From: a virus
Strand: one strand, 5' to 3'
DNA: 38,697 nt
IMG/VR virus record: IMGVR_UViG_3300025120_000180
Coordinates: 1 to 38,697 of that record
This document shows, one piece after another, positions 26,444-34,114 of this stretch; the stretch's first letter is position 1, and the number at the start of each line of letters is the position of its first letter. The translations under genes and the position numbers were made by a program. The notes under the pieces were generated by a model, which was not told the origin of the DNA, did not search any database, and worked only from the letters and a program-made list of their open reading frames with translations.

Positions 26444-26917
26444 ATGAAAAAAGAATGGGCACATCCATTTTGGGAAAATGCAGCAAAGGACAGATTAACC
26501 GTACGGTTAAATATTACACATGATGATGGGTCGTATTCTACAACTGTTGCCAAAGTTTCCAAGTTTGATGATGAAGGAAAAATTACTTCAGATTATGAAG
26601 AAGTACTTGCACAAAATGGGCTAGATAAGATTGAGCAGTTTACTAATGAACGACTGGAAAGACATAAGCAGCAGCGAGAATCAGACATTAAGAAACAGCA
26701 AGAAAAAAATGAATCTAAGCGACTTGAAGATTTATTTAATAGTAAGTTACAAGTGTTTGAAATTGAAGAAATTAAAGAGTCTACTAATAGAAAATTAAAA
26801 TCAAAAATACGCAAAGCAAAGAACCAAGTTGAAATGACTGCGTATGCTACTATACTATTAATGGAGATTATGAATGAGTCTGAAGCAACCCCAGCAGAAC
26901 CAGAAGAATCCAAGTAA
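26444..26917 (+). CDS. Charged helical protein of unknown function, possible fibre assembly factor
   Basis: About 157 residues from the preferred ATG at 26444; a longer start at 26438 adds two residues. The N-terminus is a small beta region (DRLTVRLNITHDDGSYSTTV). The rest is strongly charged and helical, with a coiled-coil-like run from FTNERLERHKQQRES through EIKESTNRKLKSKIRKAKNQ, and it ends in an Ala/Pro/Glu tail. No domain was recognised. It follows the adhesin gene by 11 bases and its end overlaps the first glycosyltransferase by 44 bases. Position and composition would suit a fibre chaperone or a partner of the cassette, but that is inference. Confidence 0.7.
   Translation: MKKEWAHPFWENAAKDRLTVRLNITHDDGSYSTTVAKVSKFDDEGKITSDYEEVLAQNGLDKIEQFTNERLERHKQQRESDIKKQQEKNESKRLEDLFNSKLQVFEIEEIKESTNRKLKSKIRKAKNQVEMTAYATILLMEIMNESEATPAEPEESK
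26495..26510. repeat. 16-bp perfect palindrome
   Basis: TTAACCGTACGGTTAA is fully self-complementary and lies about 50 bases inside the helical-protein gene. It could be a protein-binding site or chance. Confidence 0.8.
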
Positions 26918-27728
26918 AGGGTTTGTTACAGTTGCTACGCAAACTATCCATTTTATTATAGGCGCGCAAAACTTAGCTGAATCAATTCTAGATTATGATG
27001 AAGAAGCTCGGGTAACATTATTTACAGAACAGCATTTCATTGACGACCCAGAGATGCAAAAATATTTTACTCCGTTTGAATATGTTCTTCCCACACCTGG
27101 CGATCATAAAAGAGAGAAAATGTATGGGATGGCTAACTCTCCATACGATTTAACTTTTTATATGGATGCTGATATTCAGATCGATCATGAAGATATAACC
27201 AAGGTGTTTGATCACCTTGATGATGGATCGGATATGGTATATGTAAACCTTACGCGCGAGGGTGCCAGACATTTTGCTGAATGGAATTGGGGACCTAATT
27301 TGTATGATAATGGGTTCAAAGGCGTCCCAGATCATTTAGCACACTGTGGAGGAGTTGCTTTATATGATATGCGTAACCCATTAGTAAAAGAATTTATGAG
27401 TGATTGGTACACGCTATATTTAAAGCAAGAATCCCGTAAGTGGAATCCTCCAGAGTTTGATTATATCAAAAAAGGAAATTTTAGACAGTGGGATCAACTA
27501 ACTCTTTGGTGGTTGATTTATCACTCTCCTAAATATAGATCAATAAAGTGGAAGTTCTTTGATGATAATTATCGTTGGAACTACTTCACTTCATTTGGAT
27601 TTAATAAGGATGGCACTCACAATTGTCATTTAATGGATCCTAAAAGAGACTATTGGAAAACAACTCCCCATCCTGTTGTAATTCATTATTCAAGTTGGAT
27701 GGATAAAGGTAACAAAGGATTTTTATGA
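26874..27728 (+). CDS. Glycosyltransferase-like protein, GT-A fold
   Basis: A 284-residue protein with a nucleotide-sugar transferase pattern. It has an early beta-alpha unit (FVTVATQTIHFIIGAQNLAESIL), then KREKMYGMANSPYDLTFYMDADIQI, in which Asp98-Ala-Asp100 forms a DxD metal/nucleotide-sugar motif. HLAHCGGVALYD (about 155-166) and QWDQLTLWWL (about 205-214) follow, positions where GT-A enzymes bind acceptor and place a catalytic acid. A C-terminal HYSSWMDKGNKG resembles the GT8-type end motif. It acts in the cytoplasm, as no signal or membrane segment is visible. Donor and acceptor are unknown. GGAG lies seven bases before the ATG. It overlaps both neighbours, indicating a co-translated cassette. 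An inactive GT relative cannot be excluded. Confidence 0.7.
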   Translation: MSLKQPQQNQKNPSKGFVTVATQTIHFIIGAQNLAESILDYDEEARVTLFTEQHFIDDPEMQKYFTPFEYVLPTPGDHKREKMYGMANSPYDLTFYMDADIQIDHEDITKVFDHLDDGSDMVYVNLTREGARHFAEWNWGPNLYDNGFKGVPDHLAHCGGVALYDMRNPLVKEFMSDWYTLYLKQESRKWNPPEFDYIKKGNFRQWDQLTLWWLIYHSPKYRSIKWKFFDDNYRWNYFTSFGFNKDGTHNCHLMDPKRDYWKTTPHPVVIHYSSWMDKGNKGFL

Positions 27729-28447
27729 TGGCACAGATACCAGTAAGAGATATAGATTTACAAAATTCAGAGTTTTTAGGATATTTAAACGATTACAAAG
27801 ATATTATTCTCGAAAGAGAACCAGGTGATGATACACCACTTATTGCAAAGTCAAATCATATGCTTCCCCGTTCAAATGTTGATGATAGTGAAAGATATGT
27901 TTCAGATGAATACCTAAAAAAGATTATGGATATGGGGAGAGCCCACGACGGCTTTCCTGAACAGCTAGTTGGGTTTGCTGGTATGAAACACGATCAGGAT
28001 GTTAATTTTAGCCGTGATCCTGTAAGGTCAAAAATAATAAAAGATGCTGCAAGTGAGTTAAACACAAAGCTAATGTCATTTCTTTCATGTAGAAATGTTG
28101 CTCTTACCGCTTGTTATCCTCCAGGTGGTTGTATATCATGGCACAACAATGCCAATGCGAAAGGGTATAATATTCTTATAACTTATTCTGAAACTGGTGA
28201 TGGTTGGTTTGATTATTGGGATTGGGAAAAGAAAGAGAGAGTACGTATACAAGATATTCCTGGTTGGCAGGCTAAGATGACTTATTTTGGACCATATGAT
28301 GATGAATATGGCCAACCAGCGGATCCTGAACAAATTTGTTACCATGCATGTTATACAGATTGTTATCGTATTACTTGTTCTTTTGTGTTTGCAGAAGCAG
28401 ATGAATTCTGGGAAGAAGTTATAGATGATCTTGAAACAAAATGTTAA
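27725..28447 (+). CDS. 2OG-Fe(II) oxygenase-like protein (double-stranded beta-helix)
   Basis: A 240-residue protein whose C-terminal half has the layout of 2-oxoglutarate/Fe(II) dioxygenases. CYPPGGCISWHNN supplies His140, followed by GYNILITYSETGDGWFDYWD; CYHACYTDCYRITCSFVF then supplies His207 and the Arg215-x-Thr217 pair expected to bind 2-oxoglutarate. The usual HxD reads HNN, so residue 142 is Asn instead of Asp. That could mean altered chemistry, a relocated ligand or a non-catalytic protein. I recall similar unnamed proteins in marine T4-like phages. It overlaps the glycosyltransferases on both sides (4 and 23 bases). Possible roles include hydroxylating a residue or sugar. Either of two adjacent ATGs (27725, 27728) could be the start. 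Confidence 0.62.
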   Translation: MMAQIPVRDIDLQNSEFLGYLNDYKDIILEREPGDDTPLIAKSNHMLPRSNVDDSERYVSDEYLKKIMDMGRAHDGFPEQLVGFAGMKHDQDVNFSRDPVRSKIIKDAASELNTKLMSFLSCRNVALTACYPPGGCISWHNNANAKGYNILITYSETGDGWFDYWDWEKKERVRIQDIPGWQAKMTYFGPYDDEYGQPADPEQICYHACYTDCYRITCSFVFAEADEFWEEVIDDLETKC

Positions 28448-29126
28448 CATAGTATGTGTTTGTGTAGGTGACAAATATAATAAAACACATGTAAACAGAC
28501 TTTATAAAATGGTAAAGAGACACTGCTCTTTACCATTTTCTTTTTATTGTATATCCGATCAACAGCAAGATGTCAACACTATTTTTATAGACCAGTCTCT
28601 TGATCTTGAATCATATTGGTGGAAAATGGTGTTGTTCAATCTTGATTGGGACAATATAACACTTTACCTTGATTTAGATGTTGTCATACAGAACAACTTT
28701 GACTATGTGTTTGTTGAAGCTAATGAAACTCCTAGCTATTGCTTTTTGTTAAATAGTGATGATCTTGGTGAATATAATCCATATGACGGGACTCCAGATA
28801 ATATACTTGTTATTCCTTCTACAGTACTAAATACATCGGTGATGTTGTTTAATCCTACTATGATGAAAGATGTATATACTAAATTTATAAATGATGTTGA
28901 CTATAACATAATTACATACTATGGAGTAGATAGGTTTTTATATCACAACTATAATAAATTTAGATATTTGCAATTCGGTAAAGATTGGTATCATAGAGCT
29001 AAAGGGGTACGTCTACCTCATCATGAAGATCAATATAATCTTATTCATGATCCTGATTGTACGTTTTGTATTCTATCACAATGTCCTGACAAATATTACC
29101 AAGGATTGGAGAAATATTTCTTATAA
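28425..29126 (+). CDS. Second glycosyltransferase-like protein, GT-A fold
   Basis: A 233-residue protein with the GT-A layout in a shorter form. It has NIVCVCVGDKYNKTHVNRLY and MVKRHCSLPFSFYCISD at the N-terminus, then SYWWKMVLFNLDWDNITLYLDLDVVIQ with Asp83-Leu-Asp85 as the DxD motif. NTSVMLFNP (about 136-144) and YYGVDRFLYHN (about 165-175) occupy the acceptor and catalytic regions. Sequence of the form KxVxRLYxMVKRHxxLPFxF is familiar from phage and bacterial glycosyltransferases of this type. It overlaps the oxygenase gene by 23 bases. A perfect 14-bp hairpin lies within codons 28-39. Its stop overlaps a TATAAATA box. Donor and acceptor are unknown. Confidence 0.72.
   Translation: MILKQNVNIVCVCVGDKYNKTHVNRLYKMVKRHCSLPFSFYCISDQQQDVNTIFIDQSLDLESYWWKMVLFNLDWDNITLYLDLDVVIQNNFDYVFVEANETPSYCFLLNSDDLGEYNPYDGTPDNILVIPSTVLNTSVMLFNPTMMKDVYTKFINDVDYNIITYYGVDRFLYHNYNKFRYLQFGKDWYHRAKGVRLPHHEDQYNLIHDPDCTFCILSQCPDKYYQGLEKYFL
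28506..28544 (+). terminator. 14-bp perfect hairpin plus T-rich tail inside the second glycosyltransferase gene
   Basis: Left arm AAAATGGTAAAGAG (28506-28519), loop ACACTG, right arm CTCTTTACCATTTT (28526-28539), then C and a T run. It has the form of an intrinsic terminator but lies within an apparently intact coding sequence, so it may instead be an mRNA stability element, an attenuator or a coincidence. Confidence 0.5.
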
Positions 29127-29129
29127 ATA
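29122..29129 (+). promoter_or_regulatory. T4-type late promoter box TATAAATA before the Ig-like protein and fibre block
   Basis: An exact late octamer overlaps the stop of the second glycosyltransferase, 33 bases before the ATG at 29163, with AAGAGA as ribosome site. It would separate expression of the 29163-38272 fibre block from the cassette. Confidence 0.65.
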
Positions 29130-29162
29130 AAGGTAAATTGAACCTACAAGAGATTTACCATC

Positions 29163-29519
29163 ATGTCGCAATACGAAGATATAACTATAGATCAAGGTGC
29201 TGACCAAACCATCCAATTGCAATTAACAGACAAAAACGGTGCAATTAAAGATTTGCAGGGATACACAGCCTCTGGTCAAATTCGTAAAACATACTCTTCA
29301 ATTGATTCTGATGCCGTTACTTTTTCTTCTCAAATTGCATCACCTGCAACTTTAGGAATTGTAAATTTAACTCTAACTAATACTGTAACTTCCGCTATGA
29401 AAGCTGGTAGATATGTGTATGATGTAGAGCTTGCGGTGACAGATAGTGCTTCAAATACACTTGTAGAAAGAATACTAGAAGGACAGATCACTGTGACTCC
29501 TTCGGTTACTAGGACCTAA
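29163..29519 (+). CDS. Small Ig-like/BppU-N-like virion protein
   Basis: A 118-residue all-beta protein: DITIDQGADQTIQLQLTDKNG, DLQGYTASGQIRKTYSS, IVNLTLTNTVTSAMKAGRYVYDVE and an end ILEGQITVTPSVTR. This is the familiar small Ig-like domain of many phage structural operons, related to the N-terminal domain of Lactococcus phage BppU-type proteins. It is likely a virion or fibre-attachment component. It opens the last fibre block and is followed nine bases later by the first large fibre gene, whose start has a good AAGGAG. The exact partner is unknown. Confidence 0.72.
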   Translation: MSQYEDITIDQGADQTIQLQLTDKNGAIKDLQGYTASGQIRKTYSSIDSDAVTFSSQIASPATLGIVNLTLTNTVTSAMKAGRYVYDVELAVTDSASNTLVERILEGQITVTPSVTRT

Positions 29520-29528
29520 GGAGACGTA

Positions 29529-32117
29529 ATGGCTATTCGTGTAGTATCGGCCGGCACCACTTTAGTAAAGAAAATAACAGTTGGCACACCGACAAAAGTT
29601 GGTGCTGCTTCAGTAGGTACTATTGCGGCCCAAGATGATGTTAACGGTGTAATTGGCCGTGCAGATGGGACTTATTTACGATTTGATTCTGCTACATCAA
29701 AGTTTCTGAATAGAGGCTTTGCTGCTGATGTTAATGTTGTTGTAGATGCTAACCAGGCAAGCACAAGTATTAACTCTTTTGGTCCTATTAGTACTACAGA
29801 AATGAAAGTTCAGATGGTCTCTGGCCAGGATCAAGCTGCAACATTCATTGGACCTGTCCAGTTTCATGATGCAGACTATATACCTTCTTCTGACGCTGAT
29901 CTAGCAGGAAGAAGGATGACAATCGAGCATCAAACGCTGGGTGTGGTTGATGGATATTCTGGGGGTATTGAGAACAGAAACGCTATAGTATTTACAACTC
30001 CCAATGACGATTCCAACAGTTTTATATTTCAAACAAAAACATTTGGTATTGAAACCGATGCAGGTGGAGCTTATCTTAGAACAGCTGACAGTGGTCAGGT
30101 TTCTTTGTTTCATTTGGGTACAAAAAAATTCTGTACGACAGCTGCTGGTGTAGATGTATATGGTCACGTCCTTCCTTATTCAGACTCGACATATGATTTA
30201 GGATCTTCTACTAAAAAATGGAAAGATCTATATCTTAGCGGATCTACAATTAATCTGGGAACTATTAAATTAAAACAAGACACTGGTGCAGGTGGCGGGT
30301 TAACCGTTGAGGATAGTGCTGGCAACAAACTAACAATGGATATATCTGCTAATAATACTTCGCAGTTATCCGAGTCTCCAACTGCGTTGTATTATACCAC
30401 TCAACGCGCTGATAGCGATGCAAAGCGTGCTATACAAGGTGGTAGTGGTATCATATATGATTCTGCCAACGGGCTTATTACTGTAGACGATTCTACAGCC
30501 AACGTCAACTTTAATATGTTAACTCTTACAGATCAGTTGAGAGGTCCAGCTAGTTTTGTTATTGATCCAGCTGGGATTGGGGACAATACTGGTAAAGTTA
30601 TTATCCGTGGTAATCTTCAAGTTGATGGTGTACAAACTACTATAAACTCAACAACAGTTTCGGTCAACGACAAAAATATTATATTAGCAGACTCCGCTGC
30701 TGATTCTGCAGCAGCCGCTGGAGCAGGTATTACTGTAACTGGTGCAAACGCTAGTATAATATATAACGCATCTACAGATACGTGGGATCTTAATAAACCA
30801 TTAGGATCTCTAAGAAATCATCTAATTAATTTTAATACAGCCAATCTTTCTGAAGGCACCAATCTTTATTATACAACTGCAAGAGCAGACTCTGATGCAA
30901 AGAAAGCCTTCTCAGCTGGAGATGGTATTGATATATCCATTGCTGGAGAAATTTCTGGTGAAGAAGCAACAACTAGTAATAGAGGTGTTGCATCATTTAA
31001 CCCAGCAGACTTTACAGTATCTTCTGGAGCAGTCACATTAGCAAATACTGGAGTTGATTCAGGAACGTATGGTAGCGCTTCTAAAGTTCCTATCTTAACA
31101 ATTAATGCAAAAGGTCAGATAGATTCAGCTGGACTTTTGAATGTCGCTGGTGTATCAACATTCTCATTTGATTCGGATGACGCTACTCTTAGTATAGGAA
31201 CAGCAGACGGCAACACTTTCAATACTCGTATTGGGTTAAGTGCTTTCAGTACAAACAATCTAGTCGAAAGTTCAGGCAATCTATACTTTACTGAAGCAAG
31301 AGCCAGAGCGTCAATATCTGCAGCTGGAGATTTATCATACAATGCAGGTACGGGTGTCCTAAGTTTTGATGTTGAAAATGTTTATACACAATCCAACTTT
31401 GATTCAGATTTTAACACATCGCTTGATGCTGCTGCTGTTGGTGGAATAGGGTTAGCATATAACTCAACGACTAATACATTAAGAATTGACTCTGCTGAAC
31501 TTGCTGCAAACTTTTCTACTGCTAATATAACAGAAGGGTCTAATTTATACCATACGACTGCTCGAGCAAGAAGCGCGGTTACTGTAACAGATGCAGGTGG
31601 AGATGGATCCCTTGCATATAACTCGGGCACAGGAGTCATAACATACACAGGACCTAGTGCTGCTGAAGTCAGAGCCCATTTCTCAGTAGCTGATGGAGTT
31701 GTTCTTACAAGCGGAGCAATAAGCCTAGGAAATATAACACCAGATACAGTTAGTACTGCAAGTATAACAAATACTTCTGGTACAATTAATACTGTACCTA
31801 CACAAGCATCAGCATCGTCGGATTCAGTAATAATAGTTGATAATACAGCACACGACTCAGACTTTATGTCGGTAGAATATACTGTCCATATGGATGATTC
31901 AATTCAACAACACTCTCAAATATCTAAGTTGCTGCTAACTTATAATAAAACCAATGTATTCTTTACAGAATATGGTGTTATTAGCTCATTTACTAACGAT
32001 AGTGATATAGGTACTTTAACAGCTGATGTTTTAGGAGCCAATGTAAGATTAAAGTTTCAAAGAGCAGCAGGAATGGGGACAGTAAACGTCAAACCTACTA
32101 AGACGATAATTAAATAG
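29529..32117 (+). CDS. Tail fibre-like protein with repeated LYYT/AR modules
   Basis: An 862-residue fibre protein with little charge and abundant Ser/Thr/Asn/Gly. Residues about 215-250 contain YDLGSSTKKWKDLYLSGSTI, a widespread fibre motif. Four copies of an NLYYTxxRA(D/R)S-like unit occur (for example LYYTTARADSDAKKAF), each marking the start of a beta segment. A module DAGGDGSLAYNSGTGVITYT with PSAAEVRAHFS (31581-31685) is shared with the next fibre. The last 110 residues (SDSVIIVDNTAHDSDFMSVE to TVNVKPTKTIIK) form a compact beta C-terminal domain. The start has AAGGAG about five bases upstream. It is probably part of the adsorption apparatus; receptor unknown. Confidence 0.75.
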   Translation: MAIRVVSAGTTLVKKITVGTPTKVGAASVGTIAAQDDVNGVIGRADGTYLRFDSATSKFLNRGFAADVNVVVDANQASTSINSFGPISTTEMKVQMVSGQDQAATFIGPVQFHDADYIPSSDADLAGRRMTIEHQTLGVVDGYSGGIENRNAIVFTTPNDDSNSFIFQTKTFGIETDAGGAYLRTADSGQVSLFHLGTKKFCTTAAGVDVYGHVLPYSDSTYDLGSSTKKWKDLYLSGSTINLGTIKLKQDTGAGGGLTVEDSAGNKLTMDISANNTSQLSESPTALYYTTQRADSDAKRAIQGGSGIIYDSANGLITVDDSTANVNFNMLTLTDQLRGPASFVIDPAGIGDNTGKVIIRGNLQVDGVQTTINSTTVSVNDKNIILADSAADSAAAAGAGITVTGANASIIYNASTDTWDLNKPLGSLRNHLINFNTANLSEGTNLYYTTARADSDAKKAFSAGDGIDISIAGEISGEEATTSNRGVASFNPADFTVSSGAVTLANTGVDSGTYGSASKVPILTINAKGQIDSAGLLNVAGVSTFSFDSDDATLSIGTADGNTFNTRIGLSAFSTNNLVESSGNLYFTEARARASISAAGDLSYNAGTGVLSFDVENVYTQSNFDSDFNTSLDAAAVGGIGLAYNSTTNTLRIDSAELAANFSTANITEGSNLYHTTARARSAVTVTDAGGDGSLAYNSGTGVITYTGPSAAEVRAHFSVADGVVLTSGAISLGNITPDTVSTASITNTSGTINTVPTQASASSDSVIIVDNTAHDSDFMSVEYTVHMDDSIQQHSQISKLLLTYNKTNVFFTEYGVISSFTNDSDIGTLTADVLGANVRLKFQRAAGMGTVNVKPTKTIIK
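31581..31685 (+). repeat. Shared fibre module, copy 1
   Basis: Codes for TVTDAGGDGSLAYNSGTG followed by VITYTGPSAAEVRAHFS. Related copies lie at 33137-33245 and 38057-38145 in other genes, preceded in each case by an LYxT-x-AR element. Confidence 0.8.
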
Positions 32118-32134
32118 CCGAGGAATAGTGAACT

Positions 32135-34105
32135 ATGGCAGATAAAGACTTTAAAGTCAAAAATGGATTAATAGTAAAAGATAGTGCCACTATAGGTATT
32201 GATCTTACTGTTGCTGGAAGTGCAAGTATTACTGGAAATGCAGCTGTAACAGGTACTGTCACAAGTACCTTTACTGGTAATCTAACAGGTAATGTTACTG
32301 GTACAACTAGTAGCATTGCTAATCATTCAACTACAGATTTGGCTGAAGGTAATAAGCTATATTATACAACTGTCAGAGGAGACAGTGACACTCGAGCATT
32401 GGTTGACTCTGCTTATGTTACTTTAAAAACTCCTGAATATGTTAGACTAACACCAGTTCAAACTCTTACAAATAAAACTCTAGTAGATCCTAAGATTGAT
32501 TCTACTAATGTTTATGGTATACAATATGGTGGTCTATCTATAAACGTCGATGGACAATTGGGGGATAGTAATCAATCAGTACTAAACTTCACATCAGACA
32601 GTGCTGGTAGAGAAGCTGTATTAAGTTTAGGGGTCAGCGGTCAACATTCAGCAGCGATAGGGGTAATAGGAACCTCTGCTTCTGGCACATTAGTATTAGG
32701 AATGGAAAACACTAATACTGGATTACATATTAGAAATAATGTGGGTAAGGCTCCATATGATCTAGATGGTGGTACCAGTCTTGTAGAGATGACTGCTGCT
32801 GGTGTATTAGATGTTAAAAATGAGACAGAAGCGGCTAGTAAAACTACAGCGGCTTTAGTTATTCGTGGTGGCCTTGGTGTTGATAAGAACATCAGAGGGC
32901 AAGATATTCTAGCGCAAGGTAATGTCCAAGCACTGACGGGTGAACTCAAAGGAACTCTTTCTGCAGCATCTCTAGGTACAAGGACTACTGCTAACCTACC
33001 AGAAGGTTCAAACTTATATTATACAAACGCAAGAGTTGATTCGTATATTAATGCTAGTATTCTAACAACAGATGTTTCTGAAGGAACCAACTTATATTAT
33101 ACAAAAGCTCGTGCTGATTCAGATGCACAAGCTGCTATTACCATAAACGATGGTGGTGGAGATGGGTCATTAGTAATTAATAATGCAACTGGAGTCATAA
33201 CATACACGGGACCAAGCGCTGCAGAAGTTAGAGCGCATTTCTCTGGAGGAACAGGTGTAACATTCAATGCTTCTTCAGGTGCCATTAGTATTGGCCAAGC
33301 TGTAGCAGCAACTGACTCGGTAAACTTTAATGCAATGAACATTGCAGGTAATATGGTTGTATCTGGCAACCTAACCGTTTTAGGTACCCAAGATGTCCAA
33401 TCACAATCAGAGTTGTCGGTTACCAATCCATTTATTAAAGTAGCAGATAGTAACTCTGCTGATACTGTTGATATTGGTGTTGTTGGTAGATATGGTGAAG
33501 ACTCTGGTGGAACCACAGTAATTAAGCGTACAGGATTTATTCGAGACGCTACAAATGGTGAATGGTATGTCTTCGACGGTTTAAAACAACAAGGAATTGA
33601 TAGTGGAACTCCAACAGATACTACTATCAATATTAATGGACCAGGCTTTAACCTTCCCACTTGGAACTTTGGTAAGTTACGAGGATCGTACCTAGGATTT
33701 GATTCTGACTTTGCTGCATTCTCTTCTAACTATACTGTTCAAGATTCTAGCTTTACAGCTGTAAATGCTGGTAGATATGCGGTAAATACAACAGACGGAG
33801 TTGTCACAGTAACACTTCCAGCTACACCAATCACAGGACATTATGTAAGACTAATTGACGTAGCTAATTTCACGACCAACTCAGTTGTTTTAAATAGAAA
33901 TGGTAACACAATTGAAGGGTTCTCTGATAACTTTGAATTAGACTTAGGTCAGAGTATTATCGAATTAATATACATAAATAACAATTGGCAACTGTATAGT
34001 TCAATTGGACAACGAGGCCCAGCTGGTCCAAAAGGCGATTCTGCAGATGTTGCAACCTTTAGTACTCAAGCGCAAGCTATATCATTCGCAGTGGCATTAG
34101 GATAG
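32135..34105 (+). CDS. Tail fibre-like protein with short collagen-like segment near the C-terminus
   Basis: A 656-residue fibre protein. The N-terminus (KDFKVKNGLIVKDSATIGID) is followed by SITGNAAVTGTVTSTFTGNL-type strands, one TLTNKT unit (near residue 110), three LYYT-x-AR units and the shared GDGSL...GVITYTGPSAAEVRAHFS module. Residues about 410-560 include a substructure with WYVFDGLKQQGIDSG. The C-terminal 100 residues hold VTVTLPATPITGHYVRLIDV and NNWQLYSSIG, a fibre-tip fold resembling the end of the protein at 11833. They are followed by four Gly-x-y triplets (GQRGPAGPKGDS) and a short Ala-rich tail. CGAGGA precedes the ATG. The receptor is unknown. Confidence 0.75.
   Translation: MADKDFKVKNGLIVKDSATIGIDLTVAGSASITGNAAVTGTVTSTFTGNLTGNVTGTTSSIANHSTTDLAEGNKLYYTTVRGDSDTRALVDSAYVTLKTPEYVRLTPVQTLTNKTLVDPKIDSTNVYGIQYGGLSINVDGQLGDSNQSVLNFTSDSAGREAVLSLGVSGQHSAAIGVIGTSASGTLVLGMENTNTGLHIRNNVGKAPYDLDGGTSLVEMTAAGVLDVKNETEAASKTTAALVIRGGLGVDKNIRGQDILAQGNVQALTGELKGTLSAASLGTRTTANLPEGSNLYYTNARVDSYINASILTTDVSEGTNLYYTKARADSDAQAAITINDGGGDGSLVINNATGVITYTGPSAAEVRAHFSGGTGVTFNASSGAISIGQAVAATDSVNFNAMNIAGNMVVSGNLTVLGTQDVQSQSELSVTNPFIKVADSNSADTVDIGVVGRYGEDSGGTTVIKRTGFIRDATNGEWYVFDGLKQQGIDSGTPTDTTININGPGFNLPTWNFGKLRGSYLGFDSDFAAFSSNYTVQDSSFTAVNAGRYAVNTTDGVVTVTLPATPITGHYVRLIDVANFTTNSVVLNRNGNTIEGFSDNFELDLGQSIIELIYINNNWQLYSSIGQRGPAGPKGDSADVATFSTQAQAISFAVALG
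33137..33245 (+). repeat. Shared fibre module, copy 2
   Basis: Codes for ITINDGGGDGSLVINNATG and VITYTGPSAAEVRAHFS; closely similar to copy 1 at 31581-31685, including a nearly identical GGAGTCATAACATACAC core. Confidence 0.8.
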
Positions 34106-34114
34106 GAAAATAAA

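Noticed and set aside
28425-29126. Reading the hairpin as proof that the second glycosyltransferase is a pseudogene
   Set aside because: The frame is uninterrupted, the DxD and other motifs are intact, and the hairpin region encodes family-like residues.
33097-33660. 187-codon open frame on the minus strand
   Set aside because: Lies wholly opposite a clear fibre gene with shared modules; the translation is Pro/Val/Ser-rich antisense of Gly/Thr/Asp-rich sequence and has no start context of its own.
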